Shown: positions 37,851 to 46,894, counted from the stretch's first letter. The stretch: DNA of 64,000 bases from Rhodobacteraceae bacterium DSL-40 (GCA_003258405.1 QKPN01000022.1:1-64000); one strand, 5' to 3'. The notes: generated from the letters alone by a model not told the origin. Made by a program: numbers and translations.

Positions 37851-38597
37851 TCAGAAGCGGTAGGAATAGGCGAGAACTGGCCCGTCATAGGCAATGTCCT
37901 CGATATATCCGCCATCGCCAAGCTGCCAGGCCATGTGCCGCCAGCCCCCGGTGAAGGAATGCCGCCCGACGGAATAGCTGACGCCGCCAAAGGCCTGCCA
38001 GGTGAAGTCCGACGAACCCGTGCCGATATCGGCGACAAACGGCAGCGCCCAGCGCTCGTCGATCCGGTAGGTGCCGCGAACGCCCGCGATCACGTCCAGA
38101 AGATCGTCATTCGTGTTGATGCGAAAGGCCTGATCCCCGGCTTCCGCCGTGAAGCTCGTCTCGAAGTGCGTGTAGCGCAGGCCCAGCGTGCCGAAGAATT
38201 CGAACTCCGGGCGATTCACCATCCGGCGCCCGGCCATGGCGGAAAAGATCGTGGTGCTGGTGGAGAAATCGAGCGCCGCGTCGATCTCATCGGGATTATC
38301 CGGATCGCCGGGCGAAATCGGCAGCCCTACGTCCGCAGACTTGCCAAGATCGGAATAGAAGCCGTCGAAGGCGAAGAGCCACTCGCCGCGCCGCTGGACG
38401 ACTTCGCCCATCAGCGCGAAATCGAGATTGTCGAGGATCGTGCTCCGGTCCGCATTCATCTCGACGCCATCCTGAAGCGTCTCCTCCACCGCCGGGAGCC
38501 AGGCATAGATCGTGGCTGTTGTCTCGACGGCCTGCCCACGGGCGGCAGGGGCCGCGGCCAGCAGGGCGAGACCTGCAGAAATCGCGATACGTGTCAT
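37851..38597 (-). CDS. Outer membrane beta-barrel protein, function unknown
   Basis: 248 residues from the ATG at 38597. A signal peptide (about 1-21) is followed by alternating amphipathic strands and a C-terminal YSYRF; the terminal Phe is the usual outer-membrane assembly signal. The protein has repeated aromatic strand ends (FFGTLGLRYTHFETSF, AFGGVSYSVG, FTGGWRHMAWQL). No porin loop motif or enzyme site is seen. It is convergent with the sugar operon and might serve uptake, but position is the only hint. Confidence 0.75.
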   Translation of the reverse strand: MTRIAISAGLALLAAAPAARGQAVETTATIYAWLPAVEETLQDGVEMNADRSTILDNLDFALMGEVVQRRGEWLFAFDGFYSDLGKSADVGLPISPGDPDNPDEIDAALDFSTSTTIFSAMAGRRMVNRPEFEFFGTLGLRYTHFETSFTAEAGDQAFRINTNDDLLDVIAGVRGTYRIDERWALPFVADIGTGSSDFTWQAFGGVSYSVGRHSFTGGWRHMAWQLGDGGYIEDIAYDGPVLAYSYRF

Positions 38598-38695
38598 GGC
38601 CAGCTCCTCCGCGGCTGGGATTGCCCCCATGTAGCCGCGATCGGACGATCATACTCTCAAACGGGGCATCACGACAGACGGCACGCGCCTTGCTG

Positions 38696-39415
38696 TCACC
38701 GACAGGCCGCCAACTTCTCGTAATAGGGAAGCGCCTCTTCGGCGAGGCGGGCATACGCCCCCTCGAGCCGCGGCAGCGCCTCCTCCGCTCCATCAAAGCC
38801 GGTCGAGCGATGCACTGCGCCATACCAGTGCGGTGCCCAGGCGCCGTCGAAGGGTTTCGGACCGCGCGGCCAGCGCAGCATCCTTTCAGTGAAGGGAATC
38901 CCGATCGCTGCGCAGAGTGCCATGAGCGCCCCGGCCGGATCGGCGCGAATATCGGCGGAATCGACCACGACCGGTGCCGCTCCCGTCCGGTCTGCAACCT
39001 CGTCGAAGAGCTCGGCCTGCTGGACGAAGCCGATATCGGCGAGCGTCGGGGCTTCGCGCTTTCGCGCGTAGGAAGCCACCACCCGCGCCGGATGCCGGAT
39101 CAGGAAGACGTTGCGGCAGGCCGCCATCCAGTCGCGCGGCACGCCGGGCAGCATGTGGTGGGTCATGTGCTTGGCATAGAAAACCGGCTGCTCCACCCTG
39201 GCGAGCAGCGCCTCGGCGACACCGGCGGGGTCGTTCGGCTGTGCGGCGAGGATCTCCGCGCGCATCGGGTGCGGTAGCCCGCTCAGCGCGAGATAGGCCG
39301 CATAGAACGGCTCGTCCACCACGGCGCAATCGCCGCGCGCGGCAAAGGAATACATCATTGCGGTCGAGAGATTGCGCGGCCCCGACCACATGGCGATGCG
39401 GATCGTGTCGCTCAT
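38696..39415 (-). CDS. Sulfotransferase-like protein
   Basis: 239 residues. The N-terminal IAMWSGPRNLSTAMMYSFA resembles the PAPS 5'-phosphosulfate loop of sulfotransferases, and FLIRHPARVVASYARKR resembles the 3'-phosphate site. The acceptor is unknown. It overlaps the aminotransferase by 4 bases (ATGA), so the two are translated together and probably act on related compounds. The long open frame upstream that covers the aminotransferase is a shadow. Confidence 0.8.
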   Translation of the reverse strand: MSDTIRIAMWSGPRNLSTAMMYSFAARGDCAVVDEPFYAAYLALSGLPHPMRAEILAAQPNDPAGVAEALLARVEQPVFYAKHMTHHMLPGVPRDWMAACRNVFLIRHPARVVASYARKREAPTLADIGFVQQAELFDEVADRTGAAPVVVDSADIRADPAGALMALCAAIGIPFTERMLRWPRGPKPFDGAWAPHWYGAVHRSTGFDGAEEALPRLEGAYARLAEEALPYYEKLAACR

Positions 39416-40314
39416 GCCGCCACCAGCGCCTTGTAGAGCGCCCGGATCCGCTCCGTGACCGGGCGACCGTTCTGCCCGGAGCCGATCACCCTGCCGTCGA
39501 TCTCCCCCACCGGCGTCTGCGCACCGAAGGTGCCGGTGAGAAAGGCCTCGTCGGCGCCGTATGTCTCGACCAGCGAGAAGTTGCGCTCGAAGACCGGTAT
39601 GCCGTTCGCCCGGCAGATGTCGATGACCTTCGCACGCGTGATGCCGTTCATGCAGTAGTCTCCCGTGCTGGTCCAGACCTCGCCCTTGCGGACAATGAAG
39701 AAGTTGCAGGCGTTGGTCGTGTTCACGAAGCCATGGACATCGAGCATCAGCGCTTCGTCCGCCCCCGCCTTCTCTGCCGCGATGCAGGCGAGAATGCAGT
39801 TGAGCTTCGAATGCGAATTGAGCTTCGGATCCTGCGTCATCGGCAGCCCGCGCAGATGCGGCACGGTGGCGAGCCGGACCGGGCGCGGGATCTGCGGCCG
39901 CGAATGCTCCATGATGATGACCATCGTCGGACCGCGCTGCGAGAGCCCGGGATGCTGGAAGGGGCGCGTCTTGACCCCGCGGGTGACCATGAGCCGCGCA
40001 TGGGCATCCGTCACCATCCCGTTTGCTGCCTGCGTCTCCCGTAGCGCCGCGACCACGCCCGCGCGGTCGCGGCCGATATCGAGGTCGATGGCCTTCGCCG
40101 CCTCGAACAGCCGGTCGAGATGATCCTCGAGAAACGCCCAGCGGCCATCGTAGAGGCGCAGCCCCTCCCAGACGCCGTCGCCGAGCATGAACCCGGCGTC
40201 GTAGACGGAAACCACCGCCTCCGCGCGCGGAAGGAGCCGGCCATCGACCCAGATCAGGATCGAATCGTTCCGCGCATCCTCCTCGGCCTGATGCGTGATG
40301 AGCTCTTCCGTCAT
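39412..40314 (-). CDS. Class IV aminotransferase (BCAT-like)
   Basis: 300 residues, PLP fold type IV. The start of the cofactor domain is GDGVWEGLRLYDGRWAFLEDH, the Schiff-base Lys is Lys170 in HSKLNCILACIAAEKAGADE, and LMLDVHGFVNTTNACNFF follows. The usual Glu before the phosphate-binding loop (VxE) is replaced by Asn-Thr, so substrate range may differ from IlvE. Coupled to a sulfotransferase-like gene. Alternatives are D-amino-acid transaminase or aminodeoxychorismate lyase, but the N-terminal block fits BCAT best. Confidence 0.86.
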   Translation of the reverse strand: MTEELITHQAEEDARNDSILIWVDGRLLPRAEAVVSVYDAGFMLGDGVWEGLRLYDGRWAFLEDHLDRLFEAAKAIDLDIGRDRAGVVAALRETQAANGMVTDAHARLMVTRGVKTRPFQHPGLSQRGPTMVIIMEHSRPQIPRPVRLATVPHLRGLPMTQDPKLNSHSKLNCILACIAAEKAGADEALMLDVHGFVNTTNACNFFIVRKGEVWTSTGDYCMNGITRAKVIDICRANGIPVFERNFSLVETYGADEAFLTGTFGAQTPVGEIDGRVIGSGQNGRPVTERIRALYKALVAA

Positions 40315-40391
40315 GCCACTCCCTCCCTCCGGTTCGGAGCGAGCCTAGAGCCGCCCTGACGCGAGGAAAAGGGCGCGGGCGCCGCCCTGCC

Positions 40392-40553
40392 TCAGCGGCT
40401 GTCGCTCGGAGCGATGAAGAGATCGTAGGCGGCAAGGAGCAGGGTCACCGCGACCACGCCGCCGAGATCGAGCCGGGGCACATGCCAGACCAGGATCACG
40501 AGAAAGCCCGACAGCAGGGCAAAGGCCACGATCCGCATCAGATAGCCGGTCAT
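40392..40553 (-). CDS. Small two-helix membrane protein coupled to the amidase
   Basis: 53 residues: a first hydrophobic helix (MRIVAFALLSGFLVILVWHV), a short polar turn PRLDLGG, a second helix (VVAVTLLLAAYDLFI) and a polar end. The ATG at 40553 overlaps the amidase stop (ATGA), the same type of junction used by other operons here, which supports it being real. It is the last gene of the TRAP-amidase operon. No known family recognised; it could be an accessory membrane subunit. Confidence 0.68.
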   Translation of the reverse strand: MTGYLMRIVAFALLSGFLVILVWHVPRLDLGGVVAVTLLLAAYDLFIAPSDSR

Positions 40554-41917
40554 CGGAGATCTCCCTGTCCGCTGTCATCGCCCCGGAGGTGCTCCATGAG
40601 CCAGCGCGCACTGCGCAGGAGCCGCCCGTCATCGCCCCGCCGCCCCACGAGCTGCAGCCCCATGGGGAGCCCGTTCGAGGCTTCCAGTACCGGGATCGTC
40701 ACCGCCGGCGTGCCGCAGAGCGTCCAGAGCCCGTTGAAGACCGGATCGCCGGTCGTGCCGAGCCCCTCCGGCGCCGGGCCGGGCGCGGCGGGCACGAGGA
40801 TCGCATCGCAGCGGGCAAAGACCTCCTCGAGCGCGGCGTTGAGAATCCTGCGCCAGTCGAGTGCGGCGATGTAGTCGCGCGCCGGGATCGCCTTGCCCCG
40901 GTCGAGCGCGCCTTGCATCTCGGTGGAAAGCTGCGCCCTGCCCCGGCGCTCGTAGCCGTAGAAGCACTTCGAGAGTTCCGCGAGCTGGATGCATTCCCGC
41001 GCCGCAGAACCTTCCGCGAAGGCACCGGGGAGCGCGACCTCGAAACACTGCTCGCCGAGCAGGCCCGCCACCTCCGCGAGGGCAAGGCGCGTTTCCTCCT
41101 CCGCCCGCTCCCAGCCCGGCGGCTGCACGAGCGCAAAGACCGGCGCGACGGGCGGCGGCGCCGAGGCAAGTTCGAAGAGCCGCGGCGGCGGCGTGGGCGT
41201 GGTCGAGGCATCGCGCGGATCATCGCCGAAGAGCACCTCCGCAAGCAGTGCGGCGTCCGGGACGCTGCGCGCGAAGACACCGATCGTGTCGAGGCTCGGG
41301 GCCTGGGCCAGCACGCCCGTGCGCGGGATCGCCCCGAAGCTCGGCTTGAAGCCGACCGTGCCGCAGAAGGCCGCAGGGCGGATCACCGACCCCGCCGTCT
41401 GGGTGCCGAGCGCCAGCGGCACCTGCCCGGACGCCACCGCGGCCGCGGAGCCCGAGGACGACCCGCCGGGGGTGTGTGCCGGATTGGCAGGGTTGCGCGT
41501 CGGGCCGGGCGCGAGGAAGGCAAGCTCGGTTGTCCGCGTCTTGCCGAAGACGATCGCGCCTGCGGCCTTCAGCCGCGAGACCACGAAGGCATCCTCCGCC
41601 GGGATCCGGCCCGCATCGATCACCGTGCCGTTTTCCGTCGGGATCCGGGCCGTATCGATCACATCCTTGACCCCGACGGGCAGCCCGTGAAGCGCGCCAA
41701 GCGGCCGCCCGGCGGCGCGATGCGCATCGAGCGCCCTTGCCTGGCTGCGCACGAAATCCGGATCGAACCAGGCCCAGGCCGACAGGCCGGGCTCGGTTTC
41801 GGCCACCCGTGCGATCAGCGCCTCGGCGACCTCCTCCACCCGGAGCGCCCCCTTGGCGATGCCTGCGCGCAGGTCCTGCGCCCGCAGGCCCGCGATCCGT
41901 GCCGCCTTACCCGCCAT
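40550..41917 (-). CDS. Amidase (amidase signature family)
   Basis: 455 residues. The Ser-cisSer-Lys triad is visible: Lys84 (GVKDVID), Ser153 in PGGSSSGSAAAVASG and Ser177 in GTQTAGSVIRPA. It hydrolyses amides in the cytoplasm. A GatA role is unlikely because it stands with a TRAP transporter and not with gatB/gatC. The ATG at 41917 overlaps the DctM stop by 11 bases. It may release ammonia and an acid from the compound imported by the TRAP system. Substrate unknown. Confidence 0.9.
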   Translation of the reverse strand: MAGKAARIAGLRAQDLRAGIAKGALRVEEVAEALIARVAETEPGLSAWAWFDPDFVRSQARALDAHRAAGRPLGALHGLPVGVKDVIDTARIPTENGTVIDAGRIPAEDAFVVSRLKAAGAIVFGKTRTTELAFLAPGPTRNPANPAHTPGGSSSGSAAAVASGQVPLALGTQTAGSVIRPAAFCGTVGFKPSFGAIPRTGVLAQAPSLDTIGVFARSVPDAALLAEVLFGDDPRDASTTPTPPPRLFELASAPPPVAPVFALVQPPGWERAEEETRLALAEVAGLLGEQCFEVALPGAFAEGSAARECIQLAELSKCFYGYERRGRAQLSTEMQGALDRGKAIPARDYIAALDWRRILNAALEEVFARCDAILVPAAPGPAPEGLGTTGDPVFNGLWTLCGTPAVTIPVLEASNGLPMGLQLVGRRGDDGRLLRSARWLMEHLRGDDSGQGDLR

Positions 41918-43325
41918 AGAAGGCATTCGGCAGCCAGAAGACGATGTCAGGCGCGATGTAGACGATTGCCATTGCAAGAAACACCATGAGCAGGAACGGC
42001 AGCACGCCCTTGAAGATATCGACAAGCGCGACATCCGGGGGCGCGATACCCTTGAGATAATAGGCCGACATCGCCATGGGCGGTGTCAGGAAGCTCGTCT
42101 GGAGGTTGAGCGCGACAAGGATGCCGAAGAACAGCGGATCAATGCCGAAATGCGGCAGCAGCGGCAGGAAGATCGGCACGAAGATGATGATGATTTCCGA
42201 CCATTCGAGCGGCCAGCCGAGCAGGAAGATGATGAGCTGCGCCAGGATCAGGAAGGCGATGGGCGATAGGTTCAGCCCTGTCACGAAATCCGAGATCACC
42301 TGCTCGCCGCCGAGATAGGAGAAGACCGAGGAGAAGGTGTAGGAGCCGACGAAGAGCCAGCAGACCATCGCCGTCGTGCGGACCGTGAGATAGACGCTCT
42401 CGCGCAGCCGCTGCCAGGTGAGCGCGCGGTAGCCGAGCGCAAGCAGGAATCCGCCCAGCGCGCCGATCGCGGCGGCCTCGGTCGGGGTCGCAAGCCCGAA
42501 GAGGATCGAGCCGAGGACCGCGAGGATCAGCACCGCGAGCGGCACGAAGGACGTGAGCAGCATCACCACGAGCCGCCCGACCCGGACCTCGGGCACCTCC
42601 TCGCGGCTCGGCTTCGGCGCGCTCGAGGGCTGGAGAATGGCGCGCCCCACCACGTAGATGATGTAGAGGCCGACGAGCAGGAAACCGGGCAGCAGCGCCC
42701 CGGCATAGAGCCGCACGATCGAGACACCCGAGGCCGCGGCATAGACAATGAGCATGATCGAGGGCGGGATCAGAATCCCGAGCGTGCCGCCCGCGCAGAT
42801 GATGCCGCTTGCAAAACTCTTGTCGTAGCGGGCCTTGAGCATGGCCGGGAGTGCCAAAAGCCCCATGAGCGTCACCACCGCCCCGACGATGCCGGTCGCG
42901 GTCGCGAACAGCGCGCAGGTGATGAGGGCCGCTACCCCCATCGAACCCGGCGCATTGCGCGCGGCGATGTTGAGCGTGGAGAACAGCCGGTCGACGATGT
43001 TCGCCCGCTCGACGATGTAGCCCATGAAGAGAAAGAGCGGGATCGCGGTCAGCACGTCGTTCGACATGACCGTATAGGTCTGGTTCACGAAGAGATCGAA
43101 GATGCGGTTGTTGAAGAACCCGTCCAGCCAGAGTGACCATCGGTCCCAGTCACCCGCCCCCTCCTCCAGCCGGTTGTAGGCCCGCCACATGCGGTCGGCA
43201 TCGAAATAGGCGTAGTAGCCGAAGCCGATGCCCATCGCCATGAGCGTGAAGGCGATCGGAAAGCCGAGAAAGACGATGATGATGAAGAGCCCGAGCATCA
43301 TCAGGGCGACCTGCGGATCGGTCAT
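41907..43325 (-). CDS. dctM: TRAP transporter large permease (DctM)
   Basis: 472 residues, about 12-13 membrane helices. The DctM family blocks LFLFMGYIVERANIVDRLFSTLN, GTLGILIPPSIMLIVYAAASG and SFLTPPMAMSAYYLKG are clear. It is the ion-coupled permease subunit. An insert of about 60 residues between the first helices (RLEEGAGDWDRWSLWLDGFF) marks the subgroup found for larger or unusual acids. It is in the operon dctP-dctQ-dctM-amidase-small protein. Confidence 0.93.
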   Translation of the reverse strand: MTDPQVALMMLGLFIIIVFLGFPIAFTLMAMGIGFGYYAYFDADRMWRAYNRLEEGAGDWDRWSLWLDGFFNNRIFDLFVNQTYTVMSNDVLTAIPLFLFMGYIVERANIVDRLFSTLNIAARNAPGSMGVAALITCALFATATGIVGAVVTLMGLLALPAMLKARYDKSFASGIICAGGTLGILIPPSIMLIVYAAASGVSIVRLYAGALLPGFLLVGLYIIYVVGRAILQPSSAPKPSREEVPEVRVGRLVVMLLTSFVPLAVLILAVLGSILFGLATPTEAAAIGALGGFLLALGYRALTWQRLRESVYLTVRTTAMVCWLFVGSYTFSSVFSYLGGEQVISDFVTGLNLSPIAFLILAQLIIFLLGWPLEWSEIIIIFVPIFLPLLPHFGIDPLFFGILVALNLQTSFLTPPMAMSAYYLKGIAPPDVALVDIFKGVLPFLLMVFLAMAIVYIAPDIVFWLPNAFYGG

Positions 43326-43358
43326 CGCGCGCCGCCCCGGGCCAGAGCGTGACCTCTT

Positions 43359-43931
43359 TCAGATATGGTCATCGCCACCCCGCTCCATCAGCATTTCCTC
43401 GGTTTCCACCACGTCGCTTTCCGCGCGCAACCAGCCACCCGTCTTGAGGCAATGGATGCAGCGCAGGATCTGCGCGATGCCCTGGATGAAGAGCAGCACC
43501 CCCGCCGCCACCATCACCATCTTGAACTGGAAGATCGGCACGCCCGCGGGGCTGTTGATGCTCACCTCGCCATAGCTCCACGAGCGCGAGGCGTATTTCC
43601 AGCCCGTGATGATGAGCGCGAGCACGCCGGGAAAGAAGAAGAGCAGGTAGAGCACCAGATCCACCGCCGCCTGCACCCGCGGAGGCCAGAGCCGGTAGAT
43701 GAAATCCCCGCGTACATGCCCGCCCTGCGAGAGCGTGTAGGCCCCGCCCATCATGAAGAGCGTGCCATACATGATGAAGGACACGTCGAGCGACCAGGAT
43801 GTCGGGGCATTGAGGACGTATCGGACAAAGACCTCGTAGCTTACCCCGAAGGTCATGAGCAGGATCAGCCAGCCGAAGGTCTTGCCGAACCAGGCCGAAA
43901 GCCGGTCGGCAAAGCGGATATAGGCGATCAT
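43359..43931 (-). CDS. dctQ: TRAP transporter small permease (DctQ)
   Basis: 190 residues, four predicted helices. SYEVFVRYVLNAPTSWSLDVS and GGAYTLSQGGHVRGDFIY are the conserved DctQ motifs. The stretch between helices 3 and 4 is longer than in minimal DctQ proteins. The start ATG at 43931 is preceded by GAGAGGGAAG. It sits between the binding protein and the large permease with gaps of 68 and 33 bases. Confidence 0.92.
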   Translation of the reverse strand: MIAYIRFADRLSAWFGKTFGWLILLMTFGVSYEVFVRYVLNAPTSWSLDVSFIMYGTLFMMGGAYTLSQGGHVRGDFIYRLWPPRVQAAVDLVLYLLFFFPGVLALIITGWKYASRSWSYGEVSINSPAGVPIFQFKMVMVAAGVLLFIQGIAQILRCIHCLKTGGWLRAESDVVETEEMLMERGGDDHI

Positions 43932-43999
43932 CACGCGCTTCCCTCTCTTCGCACGGAACGGATCGGCCCGGGAGGCAGCCGCCACCCGGGCCGGCGAGC

Positions 44000-45130
44000 T
44001 CAGGTCTTGAGCGTGTCCGGGAAGTAGTGGTTGTAGGCGAGCGCGTAGTCCGGCGCGTTCATCAGCTCGTAGAAGGTCACCTGCTGGACCCAGTCACGCT
44101 GGCTGTCGAGCACCCGACGCATGAAGTCGTCTTCCTCGAGCTTGGGGATCAGCGTGTCCCAGGCATCGAGCTCGGCCTTCAGGATATCCTGCGACGTGCG
44201 GTGGACGGTGACGCCGCGCTCGTCCTGGAGCTTTCTGAGGTCGGACGAATAGGCCCGCATGGCAAGCGCCGTGTTCGAGGTCGAGGCTGCCTCGACGCCA
44301 TATTGCACGATCGCCTGCAGATCCGGATCGAGATCCTCGAAGAAGTCCCGGTTGAAGGTGAACTCGAAGGATTCGGAAGCCTGGTGATAGGACGACAGGT
44401 AATAGTTCTTCGCGACGTCCGGCGCGCCGAAGCGCAGGTCCGAGGACGGGTTGTTGAACTCGAAGGCGTCGATCACCCCGCGCTCCATGGCCGGCACGAT
44501 CTCGCCGCCCGGAAGCTGCGCGACGCTCATGCCAAGCGACTGCATCAGGTCGGCCGCGAGGCCCACCGTGCGATACTTGAAACCCTGCAGGTCGGCCGCG
44601 GTGTTCACCTCGCCCTTGAACCAGCCGAGCGGCTGAGCGGGCATCGGGAAGCCGTAGAAACCAACGACGTTGAGCCCGAGAATTTCCTGGGTGAGCTCCT
44701 GATAGAAATCGGAGCCGCCGCCCTGATAGAACCACGAGAGCATCGTCGTCGCGGAGCCGCCGAAGACCGGCCCGGTGCCGAAGAGCGAGGCGCCCTTGTG
44801 CTTGCCATACCAGTAGGCCGAGACGGTGTGCGTGGCATCGATCACCCCGTCGCTCACGCCGTCCATCACCTGGAAGGCGCCAACCACGGCACCCGCGGGC
44901 AGAAGATCGACCTTGAGGCGTCCGTTCGACATCGCCTCGACCCGGGTCACATATTCCCGCGCAAAATCCATCCAGATATCGGAGGCAGGCCAGGAGGTCT
45001 GCATCTTCATCACGACCGGGCTTTGCGCGAGGACCGCAGGCGCGGCGAGCCCGCTTGCCGCGGCCGCGCCTCCCGCGACAGCACCGCTCCGGAGAAAGGA
45101 ACGGCGTGACACCGTTTTCTGTTCAGGCAT
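44000..45130 (-). CDS. dctP: TRAP transporter substrate-binding protein (DctP)
   Basis: 376 residues from the ATG at 45130, which follows GGGAGGAATATTC. The N-terminus is a twin-arginine signal (SRRSFLRSGAVAGGAAAA), so it is exported folded through Tat. The ligand domain contains GFKYRTVGLAADLMQSLGMS with the conserved Arg that binds the carboxylate of the ligand, and ERGVIDAFEFNNPSSDLRFG. It is most like DctP/TakP-type proteins for keto or hydroxy acids. An amidase in the operon suggests an amide-bearing acid. The exact ligand is unknown. Confidence 0.92.
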   Translation of the reverse strand: MPEQKTVSRRSFLRSGAVAGGAAAASGLAAPAVLAQSPVVMKMQTSWPASDIWMDFAREYVTRVEAMSNGRLKVDLLPAGAVVGAFQVMDGVSDGVIDATHTVSAYWYGKHKGASLFGTGPVFGGSATTMLSWFYQGGGSDFYQELTQEILGLNVVGFYGFPMPAQPLGWFKGEVNTAADLQGFKYRTVGLAADLMQSLGMSVAQLPGGEIVPAMERGVIDAFEFNNPSSDLRFGAPDVAKNYYLSSYHQASESFEFTFNRDFFEDLDPDLQAIVQYGVEAASTSNTALAMRAYSSDLRKLQDERGVTVHRTSQDILKAELDAWDTLIPKLEEDDFMRRVLDSQRDWVQQVTFYELMNAPDYALAYNHYFPDTLKT

Positions 45131-45158
45131 GAATATTCCTCCCAATCTTCATTCTTTT

Positions 45159-45176
45159 CCGATCTTTGGCGATCGG
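45159..45176. other. Palindrome in the dctP leader
   Basis: CCGATC-TTTGGC-GATCGG, a perfect 6-bp inverted repeat about 30-45 bases upstream of the dctP start. It could be an operator or a leader hairpin. Confidence 0.35.
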
Positions 45177-45226
45177 TTTGAACTCAAACTATCAGGCAGG
45201 GCCACCCATTGGGCAAGACAAATTGT

Positions 45227-45232
45227 ATTATA
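45227..45232 (-). promoter_or_regulatory. Candidate -10 box for the TRAP operon
   Basis: TATAAT on the minus strand, perfect consensus, in an AT-rich patch (CCAATATAATACAATTTG) about 97 bases before dctP. No good -35 box is found at 16-18 bases, which suggests an activator-dependent promoter. Confidence 0.4.
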
Positions 45233-45335
45233 TTGGTTTCCGACAGATGACCTGAAACAGCCTGAAGACAGCACGCCATCGTCGGCGTTTCCGGCGATAC
45301 CGCAAACACCGACACAAGTCGCAGTTGTAGGAAAG

Positions 45336-46487
45336 TCAGGCCTTGACCATCGGGTCGGTCAGCCGGCGGTGCTCCTGAAGCGCGAAGCGGTCGGTCATCC
45401 CGGCGATGTAATCGGTCACGATCCGGGCCCGCTCCACCGGCCCCGCCCTCAGGCCGGGCTTGGAATTCCAGTCGTCGGGCATGAGGCCGGGCGCTTCGGT
45501 GAAGATGTCGAAGATTTCCTTCACCACGAGCTTCGCCTTGCGCCGCATCCGCTGCACGCCCCATTGCCGGTACATGCGGTGATAGAGAAAGACCCGGATC
45601 TCCTTGAGCTCCGCGAAGGTGCCCTGCGAGAAGCGCACCACCGGCGTGCCGAGATGGCGCACGGCTTCCGCATCCTTGGGCGCGAATTCCGCGATCCGCT
45701 GGCGGCTCGTCGCGAGCACATCCTCGACCAGAAGCCCGAAGAAGCGGCGTAACGCCTCATGCTCGCGGCGTCCCGGCGCCAGCCCCGGCCAGCGGGCATC
45801 GACCTCGGCGATGCAGCGGCCGATCATCGGCAGGCAGCGGAGATCCTCGAGCGTGAAGAGCCCGGCCCGGAGCCCGTCCGCCAGATCATGGTTGTTGTAA
45901 GCGATGTCGTCGGAGAGTGCCGCCACCTGCGCTTCGGCGCTTGCATGGGTGTCGAGCTCGAGATCGAATATCTCGTTGAAATCGCCCAGCGCGAAGGGGA
46001 TCTCGCCAGTCACCGGGCCATTGTGCTTCGCGATCCCCTCGAGCGTCTCCCAGGTGAGGTTGAGCCCGTCGTACTCCGCGTAATGCGCCTCGAGTGCGGT
46101 CACGATCTTGATCGCCTGCGCGTTGTGATCGAAGCCGCCATAGGGCTCCATCAGCGCCTGCAGCTCGTCCTCGCCGGTATGCCCGAAGGGCGGATGCCCG
46201 AGGTCGTGCGCGAGAGCCACCGCCTCGGCAAGTTCCTCGTTGAGCCCCAGAGAGCGCGCGATGGTCCGCGCGACCTGGGCCACTTCGATCGAATGGGTGA
46301 GGCGCGTGCGATAGTAGTCGCCCTCGTGCTCGACGAAGACCTGGGTCTTGTGCTTGAGCCGCCGGAAGGCCGAGGAATGGATGATGCGGTCGCGATCGCG
46401 CTGGAAGCAGGACCGGTGGGCGGACGCTTCTTCGGGAAACAGACGCCCCCGGCTCATCTCGGGGTTGGTCGCGAAAAGTGCGGTCAT
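45336..46487 (-). CDS. dgt: dNTP triphosphohydrolase, dGTPase type
   Basis: 383 residues, HD-domain phosphohydrolase that cleaves dNTPs to nucleoside and triphosphate. The metal site is spread over RLTHSIEVAQVAR, AHDLGHPPFGHTGE and SDDIAYNNHD. The N-terminus FQRDRDRIIHSSAFRRLKHKTQVF is typical. In related genomes it is followed directly by argS; here a TRAP operon follows, and argS is about 38.8 kb to the left on the same strand. It is divergent from erpA with 74 bases between starts. Confidence 0.93.
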   Translation of the reverse strand: MTALFATNPEMSRGRLFPEEASAHRSCFQRDRDRIIHSSAFRRLKHKTQVFVEHEGDYYRTRLTHSIEVAQVARTIARSLGLNEELAEAVALAHDLGHPPFGHTGEDELQALMEPYGGFDHNAQAIKIVTALEAHYAEYDGLNLTWETLEGIAKHNGPVTGEIPFALGDFNEIFDLELDTHASAEAQVAALSDDIAYNNHDLADGLRAGLFTLEDLRCLPMIGRCIAEVDARWPGLAPGRREHEALRRFFGLLVEDVLATSRQRIAEFAPKDAEAVRHLGTPVVRFSQGTFAELKEIRVFLYHRMYRQWGVQRMRRKAKLVVKEIFDIFTEAPGLMPDDWNSKPGLRAGPVERARIVTDYIAGMTDRFALQEHRRLTDPMVKA

Positions 46488-46561
46488 CTCGGGCTGGCCT
46501 TGTGTCGGGCGTGCACGACGCTTACCTTCCCCTCGTAACGCATAGAACCAAGGGCCGAAAG

Positions 46562-46894
46562 ATGGAGCTTTCCATTCCGCCCCGGGTCACCGACCGCGCC
46601 TATGATCGCATCCGCGAGATCAACGGTGGAAAAGCCGACCGCTCACTGAGGATCGCGATCGAGGGCGGTGGCTGCTCGGGCTTCCAATACGCCATCAAGC
46701 TCGACGACGAGGTCGCCGAGGACGATCTGGTGCTCGAGAAGGATGGCGCGCGCGTGCTCATCGATTCAACGAGCCTCCAGTTCCTCGGCAATGCCGAGAT
46801 CGACTTCACCGAAGAGTTGATCGGCGCACGCTTCGTCATCAACAATCCCAATGCCAGCTCGAGTTGCGGCTGCGGCACCAGCTTCTCCGTCTGA
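46562..46894 (+). CDS. erpA: Iron-sulfur cluster insertion protein
   Basis: 110 residues, A-type iron-sulfur carrier. The three cluster-binding cysteines are Cys38 (GGGCSGFQY), Cys102 and Cys104 (SCGCGTSF). It hands [4Fe-4S] or [2Fe-2S] clusters to target enzymes. The sequence fits ErpA/HesB; IscA is the alternative name. The ATG at 46562 gives the normal N-terminus. Divergent from dgt, a conserved arrangement in this order. Confidence 0.92.
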   Translation: MELSIPPRVTDRAYDRIREINGGKADRSLRIAIEGGGCSGFQYAIKLDDEVAEDDLVLEKDGARVLIDSTSLQFLGNAEIDFTEELIGARFVINNPNASSSCGCGTSFSV

